This document shows positions 10,036 to 21,000 of a stretch of DNA of 64,000 nucleotides, piece after piece. A program made the translations under genes and the position numbers. Numbering within the stretch: the first letter of the stretch is position 1; each line of letters opens with the position of its first letter. This stretch comes from Lineus longissimus (Eukaryota > Nemertea > Pilidiophora > Heteronemertea > Lineidae), in the NCBI RefSeq assembly GCF_910592395.1, contig NC_088308.1, forward strand, positions 24,691,501 to 24,755,500, written 5' to 3'. Under the pieces are notes generated by a model. The model worked only from the letters and a program-made list of their open reading frames with translations, searched no databases and was not told the DNA's origin.

Positions 10036-10693
10036 TGGGCGGTTATTACCGCAAATAAAGACAAACCAAAGCAAAGACACTTGTGTAGCATATCAAGGAC
10101 ACGTAGATTGATGCTCTTATGTGTGCCACATAGAAGACATCTGGAATGCATGTTTTGTTTTTGTTTGATACAGCATAGATAAAACTAGACCGCAACCTCT
10201 CTGGGATAGACAGTTGTTTTCATGAGCCATACACAGCACAGATAAGACATGACCGCAATATCTCTCTGGACCATACACCACGTCAAAGATAACGATGCGA
10301 AGTCAACAGACGGCGCCACCGTCTTGGGAAAAGTAAAAAGTTGAAGGAGGTTGACACAGTTTTCTAACTTATCTCTATCCATGGTTATGATATACTAGTA
10401 TGATTGATTATGTTGAAAAGAAAGGGGATCTCAAAATACGACAGTCTACTACGAATAGATGCAATAGTGACATAACAACACATGTGCATTTTCCCGCTAG
10501 TCGCTTTATCAACAAAAACCTGAAGTTGTCGATGTCCTTTTTACTTTTCCCAAGACGGTGGCGCCGTCTGTTGACTTCGCATCGTTAGATGTCTTTGATG
10601 TGGCACACATAGGAGTATCAATCTACGTGTCCTTGATATGCTACACAAGTGTCTTTGCTTTGGTTTGTCTTTATTTGCGGTAATAACCGCCCA
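10036..10693. repeat. Large interrupted palindrome
   Basis: The right arm 10537-10693 is the inverse of two left blocks. The inner block 10290-10340 matches 10537-10587 over 51 bp without mismatch. The outer block 10036-10140 matches 10589-10693 with only a few differences. The left blocks are separated by 149 bp (10141-10289) absent from the right arm. That insertion itself holds two diverged tandem copies of a CAGCAYAGATAA..GACCGCAA..CTCTCTGG unit. The central spacer of about 196 bp has no gene. Near-identity of the arms implies recent origin or gene conversion. Confidence 0.85.
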
Positions 10694-11149
10694 TAAACAT
10701 GAACCCATTCGCTGCCAATCTCTCAAGGTGCAGCTGAGAGCATGTTTTGCGGGAATATTTAATATACGGTTCGCCCGCTGTAAAGTTGAATTATATTAGT
10801 TGCAGAAATAAATGTATTCCATTCATTGTGGTGTCATTTTAGATCATATATTCTAGTTGCTAAAAACGGCCACCTCGTTTCCAAACTCTTCATGGGCTTG
10901 TTGAGAAACGGAACACAGCAGTGCCGTCCGCCGATATAACCAAAAACCAAAGACGAACGTATCCTAGAGACTTACTACCTCAAAGCGATTAAAGAATAAC
11001 AAGGCTTTGTCTCCTGGAAAGGACCGATTTTTCTACCACACCGTCGCCCATTTGCCAAAAAACTAAGTTACCACCGGCACTCTCATTACGTGAATGTTAG
11101 GCATCCTGTCAGTAATAGATGATTAGCCAAGAATCAGAGGCGCCTGTGC

Positions 11150-11335
11150 CATGTCCATCCAAATACACGCCAAGATGGATGGAAACTCTCTCATTTTGAT
11201 GGCGCGGTAATGGATACAAGCCTTTGAACCTGTCGTAATATATGGCAATGATCAACTGTTGAAGCACTCCGAGGCATGAAATGAGCTATAACTGCAAACA
11301 TTTGCTATACAAGTAGGCTCCCTTGGTTGCTTTGA
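11150..11335 (+). repeat. Diverged duplicate of DNA upstream of gene B
   Basis: Text such as ACGCCAAGATGGAT..AAACTCTC and ACTCCGAGGCATGAAATGAG..TATAACTG..AACATTTGCT resembles 7700-8005 in the same order and orientation. The spacing is compressed, and the G run is absent here. It looks like a decayed segmental copy, but no peptide gene follows it. Confidence 0.4.
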
Positions 11336-12257
11336 TTAGTTTTCTGATAGCATACTAATTACTGACTGACAAATCACGATATTCAAATGGGCTCGATCCA
11401 TGTTGGAGATAGCCGGCCGTAATGGCGCATATCCGTATGGGCGCGGTCCGGTCGCCCCATCATCTTACCAGGCCGAAGAAGAATGCCATTTTTGAACACA
11501 TCGACAATTCTGAGCATGAACATGATGAATAGCCTTTTGAACTGACAGACGTTTGCCGTCACAATTGAACACTCTCGACATGGACTTTGGACGATTGTTT
11601 CCAGAAGCAGGCGATAGAAAATACCTCTCTTTGGCTGAGATTGTCTCGCTTTCGTACGATGTACGGTCCCACACTCCAAACCCCTGGGTCGTGTCATTGT
11701 GATCGTATTAGTCGAGAACAATCACCAAGAAAGTGTATTTCATCATTACGCCAGTACGGTACATACGTCAGATCAAGAAAAAAGACTAGTGCTTATTTAT
11801 TCTTGATCAAAAGCACATCAACGCAGTGTATACCGGTGTAAAAGTTTGAAATGTCCTCAGATAGAGTGTCCGGGATGGACTTAGAAAATCGTTACCCCCG
11901 TCACGAGAGACTTCCAATTTGAGGATATTGGTAACCCAATCCATCCTAATGACTTTTTCAATGATTTTGATATTGAAATATATTGGGATTTGGACGATGG
12001 ATTTATATGTTCGGATCCAGGGGGAGGCTTCAAATCGATGACATAGGGTTGAGGATAACTGATGCAGTTCTTGGCTGAGTTTAAAGAGATTAAGACGTAT
12101 GTTGACCCTTCCCATAAACATCACACTACGCAATTCTCCATGACTACATACTCTTATCATTCTCGTGTCGTTAGCGTGGGAGGATAACTTAAGCTATCAA
12201 CTATCAAAGAAAAACGTTAAGGATGGTTTTAATGATTCATTCTAACATCGTGATGTG

Positions 12258-12263
12258 TTTATT
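12258..12263 (-). terminator. Gene D polyadenylation signal AATAAA
   Basis: Minus-strand AATAAA about 95 nt after the stop codon, in the context CAGCAATAGAATAAACAC, which is shared with genes A and B. Confidence 0.65.
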
Positions 12264-12357
12264 CTATTGCTGATACAGAGAAAATTTGGGATAGACCTTG
12301 TCCGTATGAAACACTCATTGCATCTGGGCCAGGGTCTTACATTCAATCACAGAAACC

Positions 12358-12621
12358 TTAGTATAATCTTTCGCGTTCTTCAAATTTGCAGTAGATGTTT
12401 GCATCTTCCATTTCACTCGGGAGACCATTCCGGCAGCAGTGGGCCACACATCCCTCATTGTCGGCGTGGTCGTAAACTCTCATGTTTGGGTCACAAAATA
12501 CCATGCAGAATTCCGTACATTCCTCCAATTTCTTCTTCGGACATTTCTTTTTTTTACAAGACACATCTCTGGCGATAATTATCAGTGCAACCAAAGTCAA
12601 ACAGAGTGAATAGCTGAACAT
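12358..12621 (-). CDS. Gene D: secreted 9-cysteine peptide, coding exon
   Basis: Complete 87-residue coding exon on the minus strand, with the ATG directly after the acceptor (TTTTTCAG|ATG). The signal peptide of about 21 residues begins MFSYSLCLTLVAL. The mature peptide has 9 cysteines. It has a Lys-rich N-terminus (KKKKCPKKK), then CTEFCMVFCDPN, a shared VYDHAD..EGC and HCCRNGLP, ending soon after IYCKF. It is closest to gene C. It lacks the A/B cysteine tail, but the DNA after its stop still resembles that tail out of frame (see finding). It faces gene B. Secreted; role unknown. Confidence 0.8.
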   Translation of the reverse strand: MFSYSLCLTLVALIIIARDVSCKKKKCPKKKLEECTEFCMVFCDPNMRVYDHADNEGCVAHCCRNGLPSEMEDANIYCKFEERERLY

Positions 12622-12849
12622 CTGAAAAAGATCACATAAAATGTTTAAATGCGCAGTTACAAATCTTTGCAGTTATCAATGCAGTAAAATATATAAAAAA
12701 CGAAGAAAAGCTCTTTCTTCCAAATACGACCTTTCTATGATGACGTCATCTTCTAATTCTGAAAACCATATGATAATAGATCAGACGATTCCTAGATTCA
12801 TGTTAACTCAAAAGGCGTGATTAAGAGCTCTCTGAGGTCGAACATCCCG

Positions 12850-12992
12850 ATAAGATTCTTATTTATTTCTTATTCAGTTTATACCCATGTACAACGTAGA
12901 TTCTTCACAAGATTTCTTGTCACGATTCTTTGTTAAGATCTTAACCAAGATTCTCACAAGAATTCTTGTATCGAATGTGAACACTGAATAAG
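12850..12992. repeat. Dispersed AGATTCTTGT-rich repeat, copy 1
   Basis: Has inverted CTTATTCAGT/ACTGAATAAG near its ends and an interior of repeated AAGATTCTTG-like words and GTTAAGATCTTAAC. A related stretch with the same word order lies at 40735-40860 in the 3'-flank region of the BAIAP3-like gene. Probably a small non-autonomous element. Confidence 0.45.
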
Positions 12993-13197
12993 ATCTCAAC
13001 TATGTCTATATGTTGCTGAGATACTTGGACAATACATATAGACATATACGCTGATAGTGATAAGTTTTTGGCACTCAAGCTCAGTAAACAGAAACGACGT
13101 AGACTGATGGACCAGTAATTTCGGCGATAGACATCGAGCATCCCCGTCTGACAAGTCACATACCCTGGACAACATTCATATCTTTAGCTAGACTCAC

Positions 13198-13285
13198 CTT
13201 TAGAGTTGGATTCTCGTTATCAGCCCTGATCGAGAGTGAAGCAGCAATAGCAGTAGCAGTAGCAAACAGAGAATTAGAGTCAGGT
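13198..13285 (-). other. Gene D non-coding first exon (5' UTR)
   Basis: The donor is CTAAAG|GTGAGT (exon end 13198) and the intron runs 12622-13197. The leader carries GGCTGATAACGAGAATCCAA, almost the same as gene B. The 5' end is estimated from the TATA-type box. Confidence 0.68.
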
Positions 13286-13305
13286 GATCAGGTGATTTCT
13301 GTGGT

Positions 13306-13352
13306 CTTATGTACGGTTCTTATGTGGCACCCGACAGATTCTGCAGGAAATT
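13306..13352 (-). promoter_or_regulatory. Gene D proximal promoter, TACATAAG box
   Basis: The minus strand reads CCAATTTCCTGC, AGAATCTGTCGGGTGCC, then TACATAAG at 13306-13313. The box departs from the TATATAAG of A and C by one base, and the usual GCAGAATCG before it is changed to AAGAACCG. The promoter may be weaker. Confidence 0.6.
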
Positions 13353-13929
13353 GGCAGAAGGTGAGAGAACGCCAGAACACGTGGGGCCTAAGGAAATTAC
13401 TTTTCTGCCCGTTGCTAAAAGCTGTCAGTCTTGAGCAGGTTTTATTTTGACCTGAACCTTATCATCTTCCTCGGCAACAGGTCAGCCGGAGAGTGTCTAA
13501 TGTAATACTGTGAGTGCGTAGCAAGACGCCTGACTCGAGATTGATTACGTTGAATACTGATTCGACACCCCAACTCCCGCAATCATCGACGTCCTTGCAT
13601 CAACAGCTAGGGGATTGGTTTTCGCGTCGAATTCACTACATGGAGCGGGCTATTTTGAATCTTTTTTGGTATGTTTCGTTTAGATTTTGGTAGGATTCTG
13701 GTCAGACATGAAGCAAGTAAACCAGTTAATGAGGTGTACGGCATACAATCATACATCATGCCTCTATAAGGCCCGGGATTGTCCATTTTGATGAAAGATT
13801 CCCTGCGAATATACTTTTTAGCTTTTAATTTCCCCTTCCATCTGGGAAACGGTGTCTCTTTCGAGGTGATAAAGGAAATTAAACACTCGGCAATTGCTGG
13901 TAGTCTTACAAGCGTTACCGATCCGCATT

Positions 13930-14190
13930 CTGGTTTTGATAATCATGGTGAAATCCTGCGCCTGCGTGGTCTCGAATATTGTTGTCAAAATTGTAATATC
14001 CTTTGCACGGGATATTAGTATATTCAGTAACAATACGAACAGGTGCCATGGTGATAACCTGTAACAGAGGGGGCCTCGTTTGTCTGACGAAATAATGATT
14101 TATTGTTTACGCGAACGTTTCCTTAATTTGATTTGTGAGCACTTATTACATTCATGAAAATCTTCGAAACATCAATCATTAAATACAGGT
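13930..14190 (+). repeat. Flanking segment X, copy 3
   Basis: Third copy of segment X, in the orientation of copy 1: GAAATCCTGCGCCTGCG, TTGTAATATCC, CAGTAACAATACGAACAG, ACGAAATAATGATTTATTGTTTAC, ATTCATGAAAATCTTC. It lies about 0.6 kb upstream of the gene D promoter and marks the right edge of the peptide-gene locus. Confidence 0.65.
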
Positions 14191-14502
14191 AGTTCACCTT
14201 ACTGATCAGGTTAATTGCTTCTCATACTATGTTCCATACGCGTAAGTTCTGGCACAAATTGGTAGTTTTTACCCGCAACTACCTACGGTAACTACCTACG
14301 GATGAGATCTGAAGCCCATACCACTTAATACTGCCGATTTGTTTACGTATTGTTCTTATCCACAATTTGATATCTGAAAATGTTTTGAAAACATGAATCA
14401 TGAATATGATTAGAGTTGGTGATCCACTTCCTAAGCTTCGATATTAATTCATAACACAGGAAAGGATATATAGAATGTTTTATTTAGTAAAACCTATGAA
14501 AC

Positions 14503-14508
14503 TTTATT
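14503..14508 (-). terminator. Candidate polyadenylation signal of the WD40 gene
   Basis: Minus-strand AATAAA about 520 nt past the stop codon; a second one lies at 14479-14484. No nearer consensus was noticed. The 3' end is a guess without transcript data. Confidence 0.35.
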
Positions 14509-15031
14509 CCTTAAAGTGCAAAAAAGAGTATGACAACCACATTCCACTTGCAGGTGGAGGGAAGGCCTATTACGCAGCCATATTAAAGATTGGCTAGCGC
14601 ACAAGCATGAAAGAATGACAAGCCAGTAGCAGGTGAATACCAGCCTTCACTGGTTAACTCAGTCAGGTCCTATTATATTTTCATCATCAAAAATACAACG
14701 TGTTTAATTTTAATGAATCAAGTGCATCCAAACAAGACAGCTATCTCAACCCACGAAGTTGTTTTATCACAGAAAGCTTTTGACGTTTGACAAATTTACC
14801 CAAAATGTATAACCTCTTGTAAATTGATAACATGAGGTCTTCCCCATTTTACTTCCTTGGACGCATCGAAAAGGTACACAATAGCTTGAACAGTCTTTAA
14901 GGATCGACTACGTACTCCGTGTACAGTCACTTCTTTAATACATCGATTAAAACGTAGTTGCAGTATGCATGGTATCAGCAGTGTATTACCGGTCATACAC
15001 TGCTTACGGTATGTAGTTTGCTTCTGCATCG

Positions 15032-18000
15032 TCACACAGTCAAACCCCTTGTAAGTTTACTGGTGGATTCATTCCTACTGAATGTCACCTTAGTCTGACC
15101 CTTCTTATTGCTGATGGCCGGAAGTTTGGTTCGCTTCTCAGCATTAAGTACTGTCTCTTCAAATATGTCATTACTCGCATCATAGTGGTATTTGAGATCC
15201 ATCGTTTTCAGAATGTCCTCGTTTATGTTGGTTGATGTGTAGCCCCTACTAGCCATCCGTGGCGTAACGGGCAGGTTCCGAGGGAGGTTGACTCGACTCA
15301 CCTCCTGTAAAAACATTTATAATTTTTATTATCATCATTGTTCGCCTCGTTTTCCAGTCATGCCGCTCATTTCTCTATGGCGGAGCAACATTTTATATCT
15401 GATATAGCCTTCTAAGATTATTCATTTGATTGAAACGTTTAGCTGAAAGACTGTGAGTGGCAATATCAACCCCTTTTATGATCATTAACGCTTATTGCCC
15501 TTCTAATCTGGTATTTTTTTACCAATTCGTGGATGCAGTCTCATCGCTTTAAGTCACACTTGGCGTCTTTTTTCCTAGCTTGTTTTCATCAACTATTTTC
15601 GGTATCTCGAAGTATGTCAATGCAAGCTTTTCATAACATGGCTTGATTCCCTTATATCGCAGGACCAGCGTTAATTCGACCGTCTCCATACTCTCTTCGT
15701 GACTTACCGGAGTGCTAAGAGCATGGTAAGCGGTGCACAGCTTCCCTCCCATCCGTGAAGTCCGCTTGGAGTCGATACCTCCAAAGTGTTCTCTCCGCTC
15801 CATCCGACCAAGCTTCTGTCGATAGAAGTCCTTCTCAACTTTGAAACCAAGTAACGTCTGAAAAGAATAAGACAATGGACATCCTTTTCAACTAACGTGC
15901 GGTTCGGTTTACTAAGTACAACGACAAATCATTCACAGTCTAATCTTACGGAGTGGAGTTTGGGTCATCATTAAAAAAGTCTTGTCACAAAAATCCTTCT
16001 TTAATATTTTGATACTAAAAGACACAAAAAAATAAGAAATCATAAGTATTTATCATGCATAACGACTACTGCAGCTACGCAAATGAAACCAGTGACCTCA
16101 GACTAATTCTATTGTTATACGTTGTGTAATAGCGTTTGTTCGCATTTCAACAATGGTAGTTAGCCAATAGGCTTGTATGTGTTCCGCGCATTTTACCGAT
16201 CTGCGCTATCTTAAGATTGCGCTGCGCATTCTTAGGATCCTACAATTGCGCGGCAATCTCGAATCTTATTACATGTGCCCAATTGGGCGGTGTGTTGACC
16301 AAATAAAACAGAACCAATGCGTGCGGATGTGTTGTGAGGGTTTCGCCGAGAAGGAGCTTGAGGTTTCAAAAGGTGTATGTTTCTACGCATCCCTTTTCTC
16401 AGCGCTTCTCTCGTTGCTGGACACTACACTCCAACATCTCCGCTCCTCAGTACGACAAGTGAGGAAATACTTTTCGTGTTTTAAAACTTACTTTCTCTCT
16501 CGCCCCTTGACCATGATAAGCAATCGTATGAGACCGCATTTTCAATCTGAAATTCTCGATTTCGTGTTCCACATCGATGTCCTCCTCTTCAGCGATCCTC
16601 ACACTTTTCGCCGCTGATGCTGCTTGGGGAATATCTGGTTCATCTGGTGCAGTCTAGTTTAATAAAATAATATCTATTCTAAACATTTAGACTACATACT
16701 ACTCTTTTTCCTTTCTTTCAATTGTTCGCCCCTGGGTCATCTTTCTCGCCAACATTCAGCTTGTGAAAGTTGGGCCAAAAAATTGAGCCAAAGACGAATT
16801 ACACCGGACTCCGTTTCTTTGGAAACATCTTCTGTACTGTGAAACGACATGTAAAGCTTACCTTGCGACCTGTTAGCAACTGCAATTTATATGGTACATA
16901 ACATAATAAATAGGGTATCTTATAGGGGAAATATTATGATAATGTCAAAACGTTATACTCCCTTAGTTTCAAGTTTTACACGTACTTCATATCAGAAAGG
17001 TTGTCTGACGAAAGACCAGAAAAATCGACTTGATTGTGGAAAATGAAGGCTAGTCAAAAGGTTCACTTGGGAGATAAACGATTTATAATGCATTTGCCAC
17101 TGATCTAAATCAAGGTTCTTTGTCTGACCAATACGGATACCACACAGAACACATACCATATTAGGTCTTTCTGAGAATTCGTCCACTGTTTTCTCCTCTC
17201 TTGCCCCGCCGGTTTCCTCCTCCTCTTCACCTTCTTCCTTCTGTTCCGTCACGTTGGCGTCTTCGTTTTCTTCATCAACCCCTTCTCCTGATGTAGCAGG
17301 CCTACTCTCTTTGTCATCCTCCTTTAGTGTCTTGATATTGTATTTTCCTAAAAACATTTTAAAACACAACAGAGTTACCTCAATGTCAGTGGTGGTTAAA
17401 AATCACAATGATGAACTTTCCATAAATGAACGATTTAATTCGATTCGGGTCGTGGCTTGTATCAGGTGAGGTAGAACAACGTATGGACTAGTTTATGGAA
17501 TATTGGCATACCGTACGTGATATCAGAGTTGTTCATAGAAAATGTGTTTCATGTTGTTACTCCAGATCAGTTAGAATTTGGATGGCTTCCGGTAACGCAC
17601 AAAGTAAACGGGTCAACACTATACTACATTAAGGAAGCGGTATTTAAAACACGACACAAGTGACACATGAACAAGGCAACTAGCTCGCTAAAGCAGCTGA
17701 ACACGGAATCACACAAAAATCACACAAAACGCGCAATGACATAACACAGAAGACTGGAAGCAATTCAAGCATCACAGGGAAATATCTCACCATCAACGGT
17801 ATGCGGTTTACCCGCCTCGTCAGGCGTTACTGCTGTAAATAATGATAATGACAGAAGGAGTGCAAAATAAAGAAGAGTGTACGTAGAGTACGCGCTGGAA
17901 AGCTGGCCAGGATATAGTTAAGCCGAAGAGGGGGAGAAAATGTTTTTTTAGTCATCATTCCGCCTTTTTCTGTGTCTTGATTTAAAGGCGGGAAGTATAG

Positions 18001-21000
18001 TATGGGAGGTTCTTCAGTTTCCAGGCAAAACATCCGACTGTAGGGGTGTGACATCAGGTGTAAGGTCATGAATGAAACAGTATGTAAGTAAGTGTACAAT
18101 TATGTATGTTTGAGTTACCTCTTTGCTCTAAGATTGACCAAGGCGTGTCTGGATGTGTCCATGATTTCTTAGACTTGAGATTCCATCGGTCTTTCTGAAA
18201 GAGGGAATGAGTAAAGAATTACCAAGGTGAAGATGACTGTATGCGTTATGTATGCGATTGGAGGTTTGACTAGAGACTGAAAACCAACCAACAGCTACAT
18301 GGGCCTATAAAACATGTTTGGCAAGAAACGTTTTGAGAGTTCACTTAAATTTTACTGACACACGTACCTGCCCAAATGTTCCGACAAAATGACCCTTTAG
18401 ATTCCACAGCCGTGCTGTCTTGTCCGTAGATGATGAAACAACGAATTCGCCGTCTTCGTGACTTATAAATTCTACACTAACTAACGCAGAGTCGTGGGCC
18501 CTCCACCAACACATCAGGGGAGGCCGCTCCGTGATAGTCTGAAAAAAATTAGCATGGTTAAATCCAAACAACTATACGATCGGAAATGGTGAAGCACGTC
18601 TCGGTTCAGAAACCAAGACTGGATGGGGAATATTGCATTATCTAAAGTTTAGATGGTCCTTCCAATGCAGTTAGAACCTTAATGATAACCAAACGCATTA
18701 AATGACTTGGACTAGATGTCTTAAGGGTCGACAGGGTACTCCCTTACCTCTTCGAGTGGTTCCGTACAGTAGTTTTCGATATTCCAGACTGAGATAAGAC
18801 CCTGGGTATCTCCAACTACGAGGAGGCTATTGGATTGGTTGGAGCACATGGCGAGGACCGACTCATCCGCACTGTCTGGCGCGTAAAAGAACCCGATGTC
18901 ATGTTTCTGTCCGTAGACACTCCAGAACCGCAGAACACCGGCCTCACTTGAGATTAGTATTGCACCATCGTTCCTCTTGGCGGACTTGACGCGGCCGGGA
19001 AGGAACAGGAGTTTGTCTATGGGTACAGGCTCTCTGGAATGAACAAAACACTCTTAGCTATAACGACAGTGTTACGACAATGGAGACAAACGGATTGCTC
19101 GAGTGGATGGATGTGACAAAAGCGCTAGACATTAATCATTTTGAGTACAGATCGATATCTTACGTAGGAAGCTGTGTATTTGCTTGGATTCGTCATCATT
19201 TCGCTTAATTTCTTACCACCGTTCATGCTAACAGATACTGATTAGTCGTCATCCTGTATCGACGCAATTTGGTTTAAATCACCTTACCCTTGCTCCGGCC
19301 GGCTGTGGGAGGCCCTGTGTCTTGAATTCGGTCTGGATGGGCGTGTTCCAGGACGACTGCTACCGCATTGTACATTAAGCTCGCGGAGTTTCCTCGACCT
19401 GTGATGTGAGTAGCGTTAAATGTTAGTCAAAATCATTGATATGCAAACTGGAGGCACACATTTCCACCCTACGGACGCATGGCGAGAGAGCGATAGATTA
19501 AAACAGAGAGTAAATCATTTCAAAGAGTTCGGCCGAGGACAGACTCCTGGGGCCTTATGATTGTTTCGAAGTTAAGACATTCGCACGAAAGATCGACGAG
19601 GACATTACTCGTAGAACTCTTTTACGAGGAAAACAAATAGAGTTGGTAGATATCTTCACAGTGAGCTAATTTACGAAAGTCATCCAATTTAGTACAGTCA
19701 CATACAACACCGTCTAGCACTGTTTCACTTACATTCTAGATTGTTGTCCTTTTCGTAGTTTAAAGAAGACCTTTTCCGTTTCCGTGCTCCAAATTACTAG
19801 TGCCCCGTCGAAGCTTCCGGTCGCTAGGAGATTTGGGGGTAGGAATGCTACGGCTGTGATGTCTTCTTCGTGTACCTGACCCTCCTTCCACGAGATGTCG
19901 GCCTTGATGTACATGTTCTGAAATGAGCAGAGCAAGATCTACGATGAACTAGTTGAAGTTGTAAATACTCTCCTCGTTGATGGTGAATTGAGCTTTTGAA
20001 AAACATTCAACATGTTCAAAGGTTTTTTAGTCAATACAATATGCACCACGTGGAGGTTTTCCGGCGAGAAGGAACAATATGAAGGTTTTTCAAAATCTCA
20101 AAAACCTTTGAGGGATTTTTCACTACATAGCTCATTCCCAAGGTCACTTGAAGGAAATTGGTGTGAAGTAATGAAATGTACTAAGCAATTACAGAGACGT
20201 AATTGAATAAAATGTGAATGAAACTGTGCTCATCATACGTACATCTTGGTCAGCATCGTCATATTTTGTGAGAAGTCTACTCCAGCCTACTGTTAGTATG
20301 AGGCGCCTCTCAGCCAGTGGGACAATGCCCGTCACCTCGAGGTCGCCCACTGGCTCCAATTTGTTCAAATTGTGTCCAGTTTGGAAGTTCCAGATCTGAA
20401 ATAGAAATGTTTTTAAAAACAGTCAGAAAATCAACAATATTTGGAAATAAGTTTTTTTTAAACAAGCATCGTTCCTTTGCATTTAGATCTGACAGAGAGT
20501 GCGTGACTTCCTTTAGTTGTAGTGAGAATTGAGTGCGAATTTGATATTCGTCTTACCTTGACTGTTCCATTTCGTGCTCCGGTGATGAGCCTTCTGTCCG
20601 ATCCATCAAAGCTCATACACGTAATCTCCTCATCTCCGTGTGCATTAGTAAACATGATGGCTTTAACGCCCGTTTCAATGTCCCACACTGCTATCGTCGA
20701 ATCGTCTGAACCCGTCACAACCTGAAATGTTTAAGGGAACCAGATAACTTCTCATTCTTACATGTAGAAATAAAGATGTTTGCGCTTTTGATAACCGTTA
20801 GAAATTTTTTCGACCAACGCAGGTATGTTCCCCTTCAGCAAAATGAAAAACCGACACGAATACATATATCCCTTGCTGTTGTCTTTTTTTCTTCTTATAG
20901 CTGCAGTAATCATGAAGTCGTTATCAAACTTTGGGACTGGACGTATATTTCTGGATTGGGTCGATATCTGTCAGAAGAAAAGTCAAAACAGGAACGTTCA

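Noticed and set aside
9813-10151. 112-codon minus-strand frame
   Set aside because: Overlaps the palindrome arm and repeat DNA; no homologous frame in the other arm.
16177-16617. 146-codon plus-strand frame
   Set aside because: Partly the opposite strand of a well-supported WD40-gene exon; composition is not protein-like elsewhere.
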